Shown: positions 42,370-51,846 of the stretch, piece after piece
Numbering within the stretch: position 1 is the first letter of the stretch
Layout of the letters: every line of letters starts with the position of its first letter
Assembly: GCA_937871505.1 (NCBI GenBank)
Contig: CALMPF010000034.1
Span: 48,926 to 112,925, forward strand
Reading direction: 5' to 3'
Source: an uncultured Planctomycetia bacterium
GTDB taxonomy: Bacteria > Planctomycetota > Phycisphaerae > Phycisphaerales > SM1A02
Length of the DNA: 64,000 nt
Translations under genes and position numbers: made by a program
Notes under the pieces: model-generated
The model's database searches: none
What the model was told of the DNA's origin: nothing
What the model saw: the letters and a program-made list of their open reading frames with translations, nothing else

Positions 42370-44215
42370 TCGGCATCTCCCGGGCCGCCGCGTCGGGGAG
42401 CGCGGGATCGTCGCGCGTCTCGCCGGAGATCCTGCGGTAGAGCGGCGACTGCTCCAGCAGTTCGGCGTGCGCGCCATCCGCGACGATGACGCCGCGGTCC
42501 ATCGCGATGATGCGATCGGCGGCGCGCATCGTCTCGACGCGATGGGCGATGGCGACGATCGTCCGCCCGGGGCGGAGCTCGGCCAGCGTCGCGTTGAGCA
42601 GGCGCTCGCTCTCGGGATCGATCTGACTCGTCGCCTCATCGAGGACGAGGATCGCGGGGTCTCGGACGATGGCCCGGGCGATCGAGAGCCGCTGCCGCTG
42701 TCCGCCCGAGAGCGACGCCCCGTGTTCGGCGACGACGTGGTCGTATCCGCCGGGAAGGGCGCGGATGAACTCGTCGGCGTGCGCCCGCCGCGCCGCGCCG
42801 ATGATCGACTCCCGCGAGAGCCCGACCATGCCGAAGGCGATGTTCTCGGCGATGGAGGCGCGGAAGAGCACGACGTCCTGCGTCACGACCGCGATCTGCG
42901 AGCGCAGCGACCTCAGATCGACCTTCGCGATGTCGACGCCGTCGATGAGCACGCGGCCCTCGTCGGGCAGGAGCAGGCGCGGGAGCAGGCTGGCGAGCGT
43001 GGTCTTTCCGCTTCCGTTGGGGCCGACGACGGCGATCCACTGACCGAAGGGGATCGCGAGCTCGACCCCGCGGAGCGCATCCTCGGTCGCGCCGGGATAG
43101 CGCACCCTTACGCGCTCGAAGCCGATGCTGCGCGAGGCCCGCGGAAGCCGCGGCAAGCCGCGATTGCGCGGCTCGATCGGCTCGTCGACGATCTCCTCGA
43201 GGCGCCTGGCCGGAGCCTCGGCCGCCTGGATCTCCCCGACCAGCGCCGCCACCGGCTTGAACGACGCCGCGGAGACTCCGAGGGCGACGAGCGCGAGGAC
43301 GAAGCGCTCGAAGGCGAGCCGCTCCGCGAGGATCTCCCGGGCCGCGAAGAGCGCGAGGCCGCAGACGACGATGATCGCCATCGACTCCACCAGCGGCCCG
43401 GCGATCGCCCGGGCGGTCCGCACGCGAAGCTCCCCCGCCATCGCCGCGCGGTTCGCCCGGCGGAAGCGACCCTCCGCGTCGCGCTCCGCGAGCGAGGTCT
43501 TGATGGCGCGCAGTCCCTGAAGCGACTCCGTCGTCGTGCGCAGCAGCGCCTCCTGCGCCTCGAGCGCACCGCGCGTGCCGCGCCGGATCCGCTTGCCGAT
43601 CTTGCGGAGCAGGATCGCCATCGGCGGGGCGACCACGATGGCCACGAGGGTGAGCCGCCACTCGATCACCACGGCGGCGGCGAAGGCCGCGATCCCCTTG
43701 GTGATCTGCGCCACGGAGCGGCTCGTGAGGACCATGAAGCCGCGCTGAAGCTCGGCCGCGTCGCGCACGATCTTGGCGACGAACTCGGCGGGCCCGCGGC
43801 GGACGACGGTGCGCAGCGGCAGGTGGATCGCCGTGCGGAATGCCATCGCCCGCACCCGCGCCGTCGTGCGGATCGAGACGGTCGCGGCGAGGTACTCGTG
43901 GAGGAAGTTCGCGGTCGCTCCGATCAGGGTCAGCGCCGCGAGCGCCCCGAGCAGCACCGCGACGCCCTCGAGCCGACCGGCCGGAAGCAGCGCGAAGACC
44001 TCCTGGGGGATCCAGCCCCCGAGCCGTTCGGCGCCGATCCGGGCCAGCTCGCCGGGAAGCGTCGCGTCCTCCTCGAGGATCATCCGCAGCAGCGGCGCGA
44101 TGCTCACCAGCCCGAGTCCGAGACCTCCCGCGGAAATGAACGCGAAGGCGATCGCCGCCGCGAGGGCGCCCCGGTCGCGGAGCATCAGCCGGGCGAATCG
44201 CCAGAAGCCGTGCAT
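42350..44215 (-). CDS. MsbA-like ABC exporter
   Basis: A 621-residue half-transporter with fused permease and ATPase. About six membrane helices fill residues 10-320; the ATPase shows Walker A VAVVGPNGSGKTTLASLL, signature SLSGGQRQRLSIARAI, Walker B AILVLDEATSQID and the H-loop IVAIAHR. The layout is that of lipid A/lipid or multidrug exporters (MsbA type); the substrate cannot be told. The stop overlaps the end of the convergent coiled-coil gene. Confidence 0.9.
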   Translation of the reverse strand: MHGFWRFARLMLRDRGALAAAIAFAFISAGGLGLGLVSIAPLLRMILEEDATLPGELARIGAERLGGWIPQEVFALLPAGRLEGVAVLLGALAALTLIGATANFLHEYLAATVSIRTTARVRAMAFRTAIHLPLRTVVRRGPAEFVAKIVRDAAELQRGFMVLTSRSVAQITKGIAAFAAAVVIEWRLTLVAIVVAPPMAILLRKIGKRIRRGTRGALEAQEALLRTTTESLQGLRAIKTSLAERDAEGRFRRANRAAMAGELRVRTARAIAGPLVESMAIIVVCGLALFAAREILAERLAFERFVLALVALGVSAASFKPVAALVGEIQAAEAPARRLEEIVDEPIEPRNRGLPRLPRASRSIGFERVRVRYPGATEDALRGVELAIPFGQWIAVVGPNGSGKTTLASLLPRLLLPDEGRVLIDGVDIAKVDLRSLRSQIAVVTQDVVLFRASIAENIAFGMVGLSRESIIGAARRAHADEFIRALPGGYDHVVAEHGASLSGGQRQRLSIARAIVRDPAILVLDEATSQIDPESERLLNATLAELRPGRTIVAIAHRVETMRAADRIIAMDRGVIVADGAHAELLEQSPLYRRISGETRDDPALPDAAAREMPISAPAR

Positions 44216-44285
44216 GAGGTCGATCGTACCGCCCCCTCCGCGCGGGATGGCCTCGGCTGCGCGACCCGAACGGCCGACCCGGCGT

Positions 44286-45779
44286 TCATCCGCGATCGAG
44301 ACGCCGGCGCGCGGGCGCCGCTGCGACGCGCTCCAGATCGCGCCAGAACCCCGGGTAGCTCTTGGCGACGCAGCCTGGATCTGCGATCGAGATGCCGCCG
44401 CGGGCGCAGCCGAGGATCGCGAAGGCCATCGCCACGCGATGATCTCGATAGGTCTCGATCGTCACCGGCCGGTCGTGGGCGGTGGTCGGATCGATCTCGA
44501 TCGCGTCGCCGAGGACCTCGACCCCGCAGCCGACGCGGCGCAGCTCGGTCGCGATCGCCGCGACCCGGTCGCACTCCTTGTCGCGGAGCGTCGCCAGACC
44601 CTCGATGCGGCAGCGCCCCTCGCTCCGCGCCGCGATCGCCGCGATCGCCAGCGCCGCATCGGGCATCCCGATCAGGTCGAGCGTGAAAGGCCGGATCGGA
44701 TCCGACCCGACCGCAGCGATCGTCGGCGGCGCGATCGTCGCGGACCAGCCCGTTCCGCAGGCGTCGAGGGCCGCGAGCACCCCGGCGTCCGGCTGCGCCG
44801 AGCCGGGGGCGAGCCCCTCGACCACGACTCTCGAGCCCGGCAGCAGCGCGGCCAGCGCGAGGAAGTAGGCGGCGCTGCTTGCGTCCGCCTCGACGGCGAC
44901 ATCGGCTGCGCGGAGCGGCTGCTGCGCCACCGACATCCCCGGGATGGGTGCGGACGGCCCCGCCGGGCGCACCGCGCGGAGAGGCGGAGCGCCGACACCG
45001 ACGCCGAACCGCTCCAGAGCCGCGCGCGTCAGCGCGAGGTAGGAAGCGCTTGTCGGCGGTGCCGTCCAGGCGATCTCGAGACCGCCCGGAAGCAGCGGTG
45101 CCACAAGCATGAGGGCGGATACGAACTGGCTGGAGCGCGTCGCCCCGACCTCGATCCTCCCGCCGCGGAGCGGCGCCGGCGCGACGCGCACCGGCAGCCG
45201 TCCCTCCTCCTCGACGTAGGCGATGGACGCACCCAGCCGGCGCAGCAGGTCCACCCCCTCGGCGATCGGGCGTTCGCGCATTCGCGGCGAGCCGTCGATC
45301 GTGACCGGCTGCGCGGCGAAGCACGCCGCCGCCAGCATGAAGCGCGTCGGCGTGCCGCCGTCGCCGAGGTCGACGCGCCCGCCGCGGGAGAACTTCCCGC
45401 CGACGCCGTCGATCAGCACGTCCCCGCCCTCCCACGTCGCCGCCGCCCCAAGCGCGACCAGGGCGTCAAGGAGCCGATCAGCGTCGCCTGAACGAAGCGG
45501 CCCGCGGATGCGGCTGCGGCCCTCCGCGAGGGCGGCAAGCAGGTAGAGGCGGTTCGTGATCGACTTGCTTCCCGGCGGCGTGATGCGCGCGTCGATCGCG
45601 CCGCCGACCCGGGCGATGGGGCGCGGGTCCGGTCCGAGGTCGAGATCGCAGCTCTGCGGCTGCGCTCCCGGGGCGCCGGGGTTCGCGTGCGGGATCGATC
45701 CGGGCGAGGTTCCGGGGGTCGTTCCGGGGGTCGTTCCGGGGGTCGTTCCGCGGGCGGCTCGCGCCTCGTCGCCGGTCAC
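44286..45779 (-). CDS. aroA: 3-phosphoshikimate 1-carboxyvinyltransferase (EPSP synthase)
   Basis: AroA joins phosphoenolpyruvate to shikimate 3-phosphate in the shikimate pathway. Motifs: ITPPGSKSITNRLYLLAALA, GDGGTPTRFMLAA, ATRSSQFVSALMLVAPLLPG, EADASSAAYFLALAALLPGS, DKECDRVAAIATELRRVG and YRDHRVAMAFAILG. At 497 residues it is about 60 longer than usual, owing to an N-terminal extension with a GTTP repeat encoded by 12-base units. Start GTG 45779 overlaps the GroES-like gene's stop (GTGA). An internal start closer to the conserved PIARVGGAIDARI cannot be excluded. Confidence 0.95.
   Translation of the reverse strand: MTGDEARAARGTTPGTTPGTTPGTSPGSIPHANPGAPGAQPQSCDLDLGPDPRPIARVGGAIDARITPPGSKSITNRLYLLAALAEGRSRIRGPLRSGDADRLLDALVALGAAATWEGGDVLIDGVGGKFSRGGRVDLGDGGTPTRFMLAAACFAAQPVTIDGSPRMRERPIAEGVDLLRRLGASIAYVEEEGRLPVRVAPAPLRGGRIEVGATRSSQFVSALMLVAPLLPGGLEIAWTAPPTSASYLALTRAALERFGVGVGAPPLRAVRPAGPSAPIPGMSVAQQPLRAADVAVEADASSAAYFLALAALLPGSRVVVEGLAPGSAQPDAGVLAALDACGTGWSATIAPPTIAAVGSDPIRPFTLDLIGMPDAALAIAAIAARSEGRCRIEGLATLRDKECDRVAAIATELRRVGCGVEVLGDAIEIDPTTAHDRPVTIETYRDHRVAMAFAILGCARGGISIADPGCVAKSYPGFWRDLERVAAAPARRRLDRG
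45709..45744 (+). repeat. 12-base tandem repeat in the aroA N-terminus
   Basis: Three perfect copies of GTTCCGGGGGTC plus a diverged fourth (GTTCCGCGGGCG), encoding the GTTP repeats near the start of AroA. Confidence 0.9.
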
Positions 45780-46156
45780 GCCGGTCCCCCGCCCTCGCGC
45801 TGCCCCTCGTCGACGGAGTCTCCGCGGAGCGGGTCGCGCCTGAAGACCGCGACGATGTCGTCGATCGGGATCACGAAGAGGCGGTTGTCGCCTTCGAAGT
45901 CCACGGGAATCCCGTGCTTCGGGTTGAAGAGCACCTTGTCGTACTGGCGGATCGGGTAGTTGCTGTCGGCCTCGATCTCGGCGCTGACCGCGACCACCCG
46001 TCCGGTGAGCGTGGGAATCTCGATCTTGTCGGGGAGGTGGATGCCGACCTTGGTCACCTTGCGATCGTCATCCTTGCGGATGAGGACGCGCTTGCCGATA
46101 GGCTCGATGGTCTCGATCACAGCCGGGCGACTCCGCGGCACGCGGGGGGTGGGCAT
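45776..46156 (-). CDS. GroES-family co-chaperonin-like protein
   Basis: A 126-residue protein with the GroES fold: IETIEPIGKRVLIRKDDDRK, GIHLPDKIEIPTLTGRVVAV, YPIRQYDKVLFNPKHGIPVD and LFVIPIDDIVAVF. The mobile-loop region is replaced by VTKVGIHLPDKIEIP, and a 20-residue Asp/Glu/Gly tail follows the domain. No groEL is adjacent, so it may be an extra, specialised paralogue. Its stop overlaps aroA (GTGA), an unusual operon partner. ATG 46156 lies 24 bases from the divergent apt gene. Confidence 0.75.
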   Translation of the reverse strand: MPTPRVPRSRPAVIETIEPIGKRVLIRKDDDRKVTKVGIHLPDKIEIPTLTGRVVAVSAEIEADSNYPIRQYDKVLFNPKHGIPVDFEGDNRLFVIPIDDIVAVFRRDPLRGDSVDEGQREGGGPA

Positions 46157-46180
46157 CCGCCGATGGTACGATCCCGCTCG

Positions 46181-46699
46181 ATGATCGAGCGACTCGCAGC
46201 GTTCATCCGCGACGTTCCCGACTTCCCCAGGCCGGGCATCCTCTTCAAGGACATCACGCCGCTGCTGGCCGACCCGGGAGCCCTCGCCCTGGCCGTCGAG
46301 CTGATGGCCAATCCATTTCGCGGTCGCGGGATCGACCTCGTCGTCGGCGCGGAGAGTCGCGGCTTCATCTTCGGAACGGCCGTCGCGCAGTCCCTCAGCG
46401 CCGGCTTCGTCCCGGTGCGCAAGCCGGGGAAGCTCCCGTCGCGCAAGACCGCGATCACCTACGCGCTCGAGTATGGCTCCGACACGCTCGAAATGCACGA
46501 AGACGCCCTGCGGGCGCCGCACCGCGTCCTCGTCGTCGACGATCTCCTCGCCACCGGCGGCACCATGAAGGCCTGCTGCGATCTCGTCCGCCGCCTCGGA
46601 GCGGAGGTCGTCGGGGCCTCCGTCCTGATCGAGCTCGAGTCGCTTCGCGGCCGCGCGGTCGTCGCGCCGACCGAGGTCTTCAGCGTGATCTCGACCTGA
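46181..46699 (+). CDS. apt: Adenine phosphoribosyltransferase
   Basis: The 172-residue enzyme salvages adenine to AMP using PRPP. IRDVPDFPRPGILFKDITPL is the Apt signature start, AESRGFIFGTAVA the base-site loop, PVRKPGKLPSRKTAITYALE the hood, and VLVVDDLLATGGTMKACCDL the PRPP motif. ATG 46181 gives the usual MIERL start; ATG 46163 in frame is possible. Complete. Confidence 0.95.
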   Translation: MIERLAAFIRDVPDFPRPGILFKDITPLLADPGALALAVELMANPFRGRGIDLVVGAESRGFIFGTAVAQSLSAGFVPVRKPGKLPSRKTAITYALEYGSDTLEMHEDALRAPHRVLVVDDLLATGGTMKACCDLVRRLGAEVVGASVLIELESLRGRAVVAPTEVFSVIST

Positions 46700-46843
46700 C
46701 CGCGCTTCACACTACAGCGCTGGAACTCGTCTGCTGCGGCCGCCGCGTGCGCTCGCTCCGCGGGGCGCCTGCCGCACGCCGCCCGCATCCCCGATCCCTA
46801 TCATCGAGCCGTTTCGCTTCCTCGGACTCCGGAGACGACCTCC

Positions 46844-48046
46844 ATGACCACCGCCACGCCCCGTCCCGTCGCCGCAGACTCGTCCGCGACCGATCCGCTC
46901 CAGCTCATCGACGTCGACCACGTCCGCTTCTACGTCGGCAACGCCAAGCAGGCGGCGTACTTCTACGCCTCGTGCTACGGCTTCCAGGTCGAGCAGATCG
47001 CCGACCTCACCACGGGCAGCCGCGACGCGGCCCACTACCTGCTCACCCAGGGGAACATCCGCATCGTCCTGACCACCGGCCTCGGCCCCGACCACGAGTC
47101 GATGCGCCACGTCGCTCGGTTCGGCGACGGCGTCAAGGACGTCGCCTTCACCGTCTTCGACGCCGCCAAGGCGTTCGAGCGGGCGGTCGCGAACGGTGCC
47201 GAACCCGCGTATGCCCCCGTGGAGACGACCGACGAGACCGGAACGGTCGTCACCGCGGGCATCAGGACGTACGGAGAGGTGATCCACTCCTTCGTCAGCC
47301 GCCACGGCGGCTACGCGCTTCCGAGCCTGAAGCAGGGCGGACGCTTCATGCCGCGGTTCCGGAAGGTCGACTCCTTCGCGCTCAACGAGATGAACCGCGC
47401 CCATCCGTGCGGGCTGAAGTACGTCGACCACCTCGTGGGCAACGTCGAGCTGGGACGGATGAACCACTGGGTCGCGTGGTACGAGAACGTCCTCGAGTTC
47501 AAGCTCTTCAAGCACTTCGACGACAAGGACATCTCGACGGAGTACTCGGCGCTGATGAGCAAGGTGATGGCCAGCGGCAATCAGCTCATCAAGATGCCGA
47601 TCAACGAGCCCGCCGCGGGCAAGAAGAAGAGCCAGGTCCAGGAGTATCTCGACTTCACCGGACAGGTTCCCGGCGTCCAGCACCTGGCGCTGCGGACCGA
47701 CGACGAGCTCTCCTCGATCACCGAGCTGCGCCGCCGCGGCGTCGACTTCCTGGCGATCCCTGAGGCCTATTACGACCAGGTCTGGGAGCGCGTCGACAGC
47801 ACGCTCCGCGCGCACGGACACTCGGTCGTCCGCGAGGATCACGATCGCGTGCGCGAGCTGGGCATCCTCGTCGACGCCGACGACGAGGGATACCTCCTCC
47901 AGCTCTTCACGAAGCCGCTCCAGGATCGTCCCACGCTCTTCTTCGAGATCATCTGCCGGCGCGGCTCGCAGAGCTTCGGCAAGGGCAACTTCAAGGCGCT
48001 CTTCGAGGCGCTCGAGCACGAGCAGGAACGGCGGGGGAACCTTTGA
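46844..48046 (+). CDS. hpd: 4-Hydroxyphenylpyruvate dioxygenase
   Basis: The 400-residue iron enzyme converts 4-hydroxyphenylpyruvate to homogentisate in tyrosine breakdown. Two vicinal-oxygen-chelate halves are visible, with iron ligands His in VDHLVGNVE, His in VQHLALRTDD and Glu in LFFEIICRRG. QVEQIADLTTGSRDAAHYLL and YEVIHSF-type segments of the N-half are intact. Full length. With hmgA and fahA downstream it makes most of the homogentisate pathway; maleylacetoacetate isomerase is not in the window. Confidence 0.95.
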   Translation: MTTATPRPVAADSSATDPLQLIDVDHVRFYVGNAKQAAYFYASCYGFQVEQIADLTTGSRDAAHYLLTQGNIRIVLTTGLGPDHESMRHVARFGDGVKDVAFTVFDAAKAFERAVANGAEPAYAPVETTDETGTVVTAGIRTYGEVIHSFVSRHGGYALPSLKQGGRFMPRFRKVDSFALNEMNRAHPCGLKYVDHLVGNVELGRMNHWVAWYENVLEFKLFKHFDDKDISTEYSALMSKVMASGNQLIKMPINEPAAGKKKSQVQEYLDFTGQVPGVQHLALRTDDELSSITELRRRGVDFLAIPEAYYDQVWERVDSTLRAHGHSVVREDHDRVRELGILVDADDEGYLLQLFTKPLQDRPTLFFEIICRRGSQSFGKGNFKALFEALEHEQERRGNL

Positions 48047-48248
48047 TGACGGCCCCTGATCGTGCCGCGCGGATCGCGGGGCGCGGGCCCGCGGCGCTCG
48101 CCGGACCTGAGCGCCTCGCCTCCGGAGCGACGCACGGAAGTCCACCGCCCCGGCACCGCAGCCCGCTCCCTCTCGCCCCGTGACCCTCCGGCCTGAATGC
48201 CCGGAGCAGGGATCGGGGCTGAATCCGTCAGGACAGCACACTCAGTCG

Positions 48249-49703
48249 ATGCGCAGCCGACTCTCCTTCGCAGCGCCGCCGGCCATGCTGGCGGCACTGA
48301 TCCTCACGACATCGACGCTCGCAGCCGCGCCGCCGCAGACCGAGCTGCGGACGCCGGCGATCCAGACGGCTGGGACCCAGACCGACGGGAGCCATGCCGA
48401 CAGGACCCAGGGCGCTGCAACCCCGGGCGCTGGAACCGAAGGGGCTGGAACCCAGGCCGACTCGCGCGCCGTCGGGGTCGCCGACCCCATGCGCCCGGAG
48501 GGCGTCGAAGCCGACGCGGCGCTTCCCCTGAAGGACCCCCTCGGCCAGGCGGTCGAATCCGTCGGCGGAACGATCGGCAAGGCGCTCGGGCCGACCTTCA
48601 CCCACACCCGCTGGACCGGGTGGCTGACGCTCCTCGCGGGCATCCTCGCCGGCGTCGTCGCCGCACGGCTCATCGGCAGCGCGATCGAGGCTTTCGGCGA
48701 GCGGATGAAGCCGCGGCGCGAGCTCGCGGGGCTGGCGATCGCCGCCGTCGCGCGGCCGATCGGGCTGGGTCTGCTCGTCCTCGGGCTCGCCTTCGGGCTG
48801 GGGATGCTCCATCTCTCGCCGACGCTGGCGCGGATCGCGGCGGGGACGATCGCGCTGCTCTACGTCGTCGCGCTGGCGTGGGCGGCGATCAACCTCGTCG
48901 ACGTCCTCGAGACGCTCGCGCATCGGGCGATCGCCCGCACCGATCAGCGGGCCGCGGCGATGGTCGCGCCGCTGGTCGGCAAGGCGCTGCGCGTCTTCGT
49001 CGTGGTCGTCTTCGCGCTCTTCGCGGCGGAGAACATCTTCCAGGCGGACATCAAGGCATGGCTGGCCGGACTGGGCATCGCGGGGCTGGCGATCTCGCTG
49101 GCCTCGCAGGACTCCGTCCGCAACCTCTTCGGCTCGATCACCGTCCTCCTCGACAAGCCCTTCGCGGTGGGCGACCGCATCATCTTCGATGGCGCCGAGG
49201 GCACGGTCGAGCGCATCGGCCTGCGCTCGACGAGGATCCGGCTTCTCAGCGGAAACCTCATGACGCTGCCGAACATGCGCTTCATCGACGGCAAGGTCGA
49301 GAACGTCTCCGCGCGACCCGGCGTGCGCCGCCTCCTCAACGTGACGATCCCCTACGACACGCCGCCGGAGAAGGTCGAGGAGGCGCTGTCGATCGTCCGC
49401 TCCCTCCTCGCCGAGCCGGACCTCGCGGAAGAGCTTCTCCCCGATCGCACGCCGGTCATCCGCTTCAACGACCTGAACGCCGACAGCCTCAACCTCCTCG
49501 TCGTCTACTGGTACCAGCTCCGCCCCCCGGACCGGACGTGGGAGACGTACCAGATGCACGCCGAGCGATTCAACCTCCGGCTGCTTCGCCGCTTCGAGGA
49601 CGCGGGCATCGAGTTCGCCTTCCCGACGCGCACGCTGATGCTCGCGGGCGACCCGGCGCGGCGGCTCGTGATCGAGCACGCGCCCGCGGCGGGTCGGAGC
49701 TAG
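48249..49703 (+). CDS. MscS-family mechanosensitive channel
   Basis: A 484-residue channel protein. Signal-like start MRSRLSFAAPPAMLAALILT, a Thr/Gly/Gln-rich linker with near-repeats (TQTDGS, TQGAA, GTEGAGTQ), then membrane helices (WLTLLAGILAGVVAARLIG, ARPIGLGLLVLGLAFGLGML, RIAAGTIALLYVVALAWAAI and a pore helix with LGIAGLAISLASQDSVRNLF). The MscS cytoplasmic beta domain follows (FGSITVLLDKPFAVGDRI, VERIGLRSTRIR). Releases solutes on osmotic down-shock in characterised relatives. ATG 48249 fits the signal peptide; GTG 48180 in frame is less likely. It sits between hpd and hmgA. Confidence 0.9.
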   Translation: MRSRLSFAAPPAMLAALILTTSTLAAAPPQTELRTPAIQTAGTQTDGSHADRTQGAATPGAGTEGAGTQADSRAVGVADPMRPEGVEADAALPLKDPLGQAVESVGGTIGKALGPTFTHTRWTGWLTLLAGILAGVVAARLIGSAIEAFGERMKPRRELAGLAIAAVARPIGLGLLVLGLAFGLGMLHLSPTLARIAAGTIALLYVVALAWAAINLVDVLETLAHRAIARTDQRAAAMVAPLVGKALRVFVVVVFALFAAENIFQADIKAWLAGLGIAGLAISLASQDSVRNLFGSITVLLDKPFAVGDRIIFDGAEGTVERIGLRSTRIRLLSGNLMTLPNMRFIDGKVENVSARPGVRRLLNVTIPYDTPPEKVEEALSIVRSLLAEPDLAEELLPDRTPVIRFNDLNADSLNLLVVYWYQLRPPDRTWETYQMHAERFNLRLLRRFEDAGIEFAFPTRTLMLAGDPARRLVIEHAPAAGRS

Positions 49704-49809
49704 ACTCGGTTTCACCTCCGCCGGCGAGCGATCGCGGCTCCACCATCTCCGTCAGCGGGCGCCGCGCGGGTCGCGCCCGCCCCCGGAGACGCCCTCCGCA
49801 GGTGCGCCC

Positions 49810-51204
49810 ATGCCCCACTACTTCAAGCTCGGACAGCTTCCCCCCAAGCGTCACATCCAGTTCCGCCGGCCGGACGGCGGGCTCTACGCCGAAGAGGTCT
49901 TCGGCACCGAGGGATTCGTCGGACCGACCTCGACGCTCTACCACATCCACCCGCCGACCCAGGTCACGGGATGGAAGACGCTCTACTCGACCAAGCCCGA
50001 GTACGTCGAGACCGACGTGATGCGCATGCGCCATGCGCGCTCGGCGCAGATGAAGCCCAAGGGGGACCCGGTGACGGGGCGGGTCGTCCTCTTCGGGAAC
50101 GCCGACTGCGAGATGGCCGTCTGCGTCCCGGCGCGGCCGATGGAGTACCACTACCGCAACGCCATGGGCGACGAGTGCATCTTCGTGCACTTCGGCAGGG
50201 GCACGGTCTGGACGAGCTTCGGCACGCTCCCCTTCCGCGAGAAGGACTACATCATCATCCCCAAGGGGGTGACCTACCGGATGGAGTTCGAGAGCCCCGC
50301 GCGCGGGTCGGACGAGCCCCGCCCGCGCTTTCTCGTGATCGAGACGGCCAACGGTTCGCACATCGCGCCGCCGCCGCGGTATCTCTCGAAGCAGTCGGCG
50401 CAGCTTCTCGAGCACGCTCCCTTCTGCGAGCGCGACTTCCGGCTCCCGGAGCTGCCGCTCACCTTCGACCAGGCGGGGAAGTTCGAGGTGCGGATCAAGG
50501 CGCGGGACCGCGTCCACTCCTACATCTACGACCATCACCCGCTCGACACCGTCGGCTGGGACGGCTGCTACTACCCGTACATCTTCAACATCGACGACTT
50601 CAGCCCGATCGTCGGCAAGCACCACCTCCCGCCGCCGACGCACCAGACCTTCGAGGCGCACAACTTCGTCATCTGCTCGTTCTGTCCGCGCCCGCTCGAC
50701 TTCCACCCGCAGGCGATCGTGGTGCCGTACAACCACAGCAACCTCGACAGCGACGAGGTGCTCTACTACGTCGAGGGCAACTACAAGGCCCGGCGCGGCA
50801 TCGAGGTCGCCTCGCTGACGCTGCACCCGCAGGGGATCCCCCACGGCCCCCACCCCGGCACCGTCGAGGCCTCCATCGGAGCGACGCACACCAACGAGCT
50901 GGCGGTGATGTGCGACACCTTCCGTCCGCTCTTCCCGACGAAGGCGGCGCTGGGCATCGACGATCCGAAGTATCCGAAGTCGTGGCACGATCACGTCCCC
51001 GCCCGGGATGGCCAGCACGCGCCGGACGGCTCGTTCCTCGAAGCGCGGCGCGGCGCCGACGCCCACGTCAACGGGGCCGGGCGAAGCGCGGCGAACGGAC
51101 GGCCCGCGCGCGGCGTCAAGCCCGCGAAGGCGGGGCGCGCCGCGAAGAAGCGCGGCGCCGGTTCGGCGCGAGCGGCGGGCGGCGACATCGACACCTGGTC
51201 GTAG
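49810..51204 (+). CDS. hmgA: Homogentisate 1,2-dioxygenase
   Basis: The enzyme opens the ring of homogentisate to maleylacetoacetate using iron and oxygen. The cupin core shows GWKTLYSTKPEYVETDVMRM, NHSNLDSDEVLYYVEGNYKA and LTLHPQGIPHGPHPGTVEAS, which supply the His and Glu iron ligands. The 464-residue length includes a C-terminal 60-residue Ala/Arg/Lys-rich tail (VKPAKAGRAAKKRGAGSARA) not usual for the family. ATG 49810. Followed by a strong hairpin. Confidence 0.95.
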   Translation: MPHYFKLGQLPPKRHIQFRRPDGGLYAEEVFGTEGFVGPTSTLYHIHPPTQVTGWKTLYSTKPEYVETDVMRMRHARSAQMKPKGDPVTGRVVLFGNADCEMAVCVPARPMEYHYRNAMGDECIFVHFGRGTVWTSFGTLPFREKDYIIIPKGVTYRMEFESPARGSDEPRPRFLVIETANGSHIAPPPRYLSKQSAQLLEHAPFCERDFRLPELPLTFDQAGKFEVRIKARDRVHSYIYDHHPLDTVGWDGCYYPYIFNIDDFSPIVGKHHLPPPTHQTFEAHNFVICSFCPRPLDFHPQAIVVPYNHSNLDSDEVLYYVEGNYKARRGIEVASLTLHPQGIPHGPHPGTVEASIGATHTNELAVMCDTFRPLFPTKAALGIDDPKYPKSWHDHVPARDGQHAPDGSFLEARRGADAHVNGAGRSAANGRPARGVKPAKAGRAAKKRGAGSARAAGGDIDTWS

Positions 51205-51209
51205 CACTC

Positions 51210-51258
51210 CAGCGCCCCTTGGCTTCGGACGACCTCGCGACGAAGCCAAGGGGCGCTG
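51210..51258 (+). terminator. Strong inverted repeat after hmgA
   Basis: Two perfect 18-base arms (51210-51227 CAGCGCCCCTTGGCTTCG; 51241-51258) enclose a 13-base loop, beginning 5 bases past the hmgA stop. Position and strength suggest a transcription terminator although the T-run is missing. Confidence 0.7.
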
Positions 51259-51427
51259 TGGTGCAAGCCGAGCCGAGCGCGGTGCGCGCCGAGTTCCGGA
51301 CCGCCCCCGCGGGACAGGGCGGACCGAGGGGGCCGGCGCAGCGCGCGAAGGCGTGCGGCGAGGTCGAGCGGCGCGAGCCGCGGCGGTCGCCCCGTCGACG
51401 CCTCCCGTCGGCGGGTACCCTCGGCGC

Positions 51428-51826
51428 ATGGCGTGGACGATCCTCTTCGCAGCGGGGCTCTTCGAGGTCGGCTTCACGACCTGCATGAAGAAGTCCCTCG
51501 GCTTCTCGCAGCCGCTCTGGACGATCCTCTTCCTGATCTGCGCGGTGCTGAGCTTCGGACTCCTCGCGATCGCCACGCGCTCGATCCCGCTGAGCATCGC
51601 CTACGCGGTCTGGACGGGATTCGGCGCCGTCGGCACCGTGCTCATCGGCGCCCTCGTCTTCCGCGAGCAGCTCGGCGCTCTCCAGTACGGCTTTGTCGCG
51701 CTGATCGTCGTGGGCATCGTCGGCGTCAAGGCGACGGCGCCGCCCCCGGCACCGGCCCTCGGCGGTCCGCGGCCGCAGGCATCGACCGACGCGGCCGCAC
51801 CGGCGCCTTCGCGGCACGACGGGTGA
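51428..51826 (+). CDS. SMR-family small membrane transporter (SugE/Gdx-like)
   Basis: A 132-residue four-helix membrane protein. The start MAWTILFAAGLFEVGFTTCM carries the essential Glu of helix 1. Helices 2-4 are LWTILFLICAVLSFGLLAIA, IAYAVWTGFGAVGTVLIGAL and YGFVALIVVGIVGVKATA. The GAVGT/FREQLG pattern is SugE/Gdx or EmrE like; guanidinium or cationic drug export is the family role. A Pro/Ala-rich tail of about 25 residues follows. It sits between hmgA and the convergent fahA. Confidence 0.88.
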   Translation: MAWTILFAAGLFEVGFTTCMKKSLGFSQPLWTILFLICAVLSFGLLAIATRSIPLSIAYAVWTGFGAVGTVLIGALVFREQLGALQYGFVALIVVGIVGVKATAPPPAPALGGPRPQASTDAAAPAPSRHDG

Positions 51827-51846
51827 TCGCCGCCTCTCCGGCGGCC

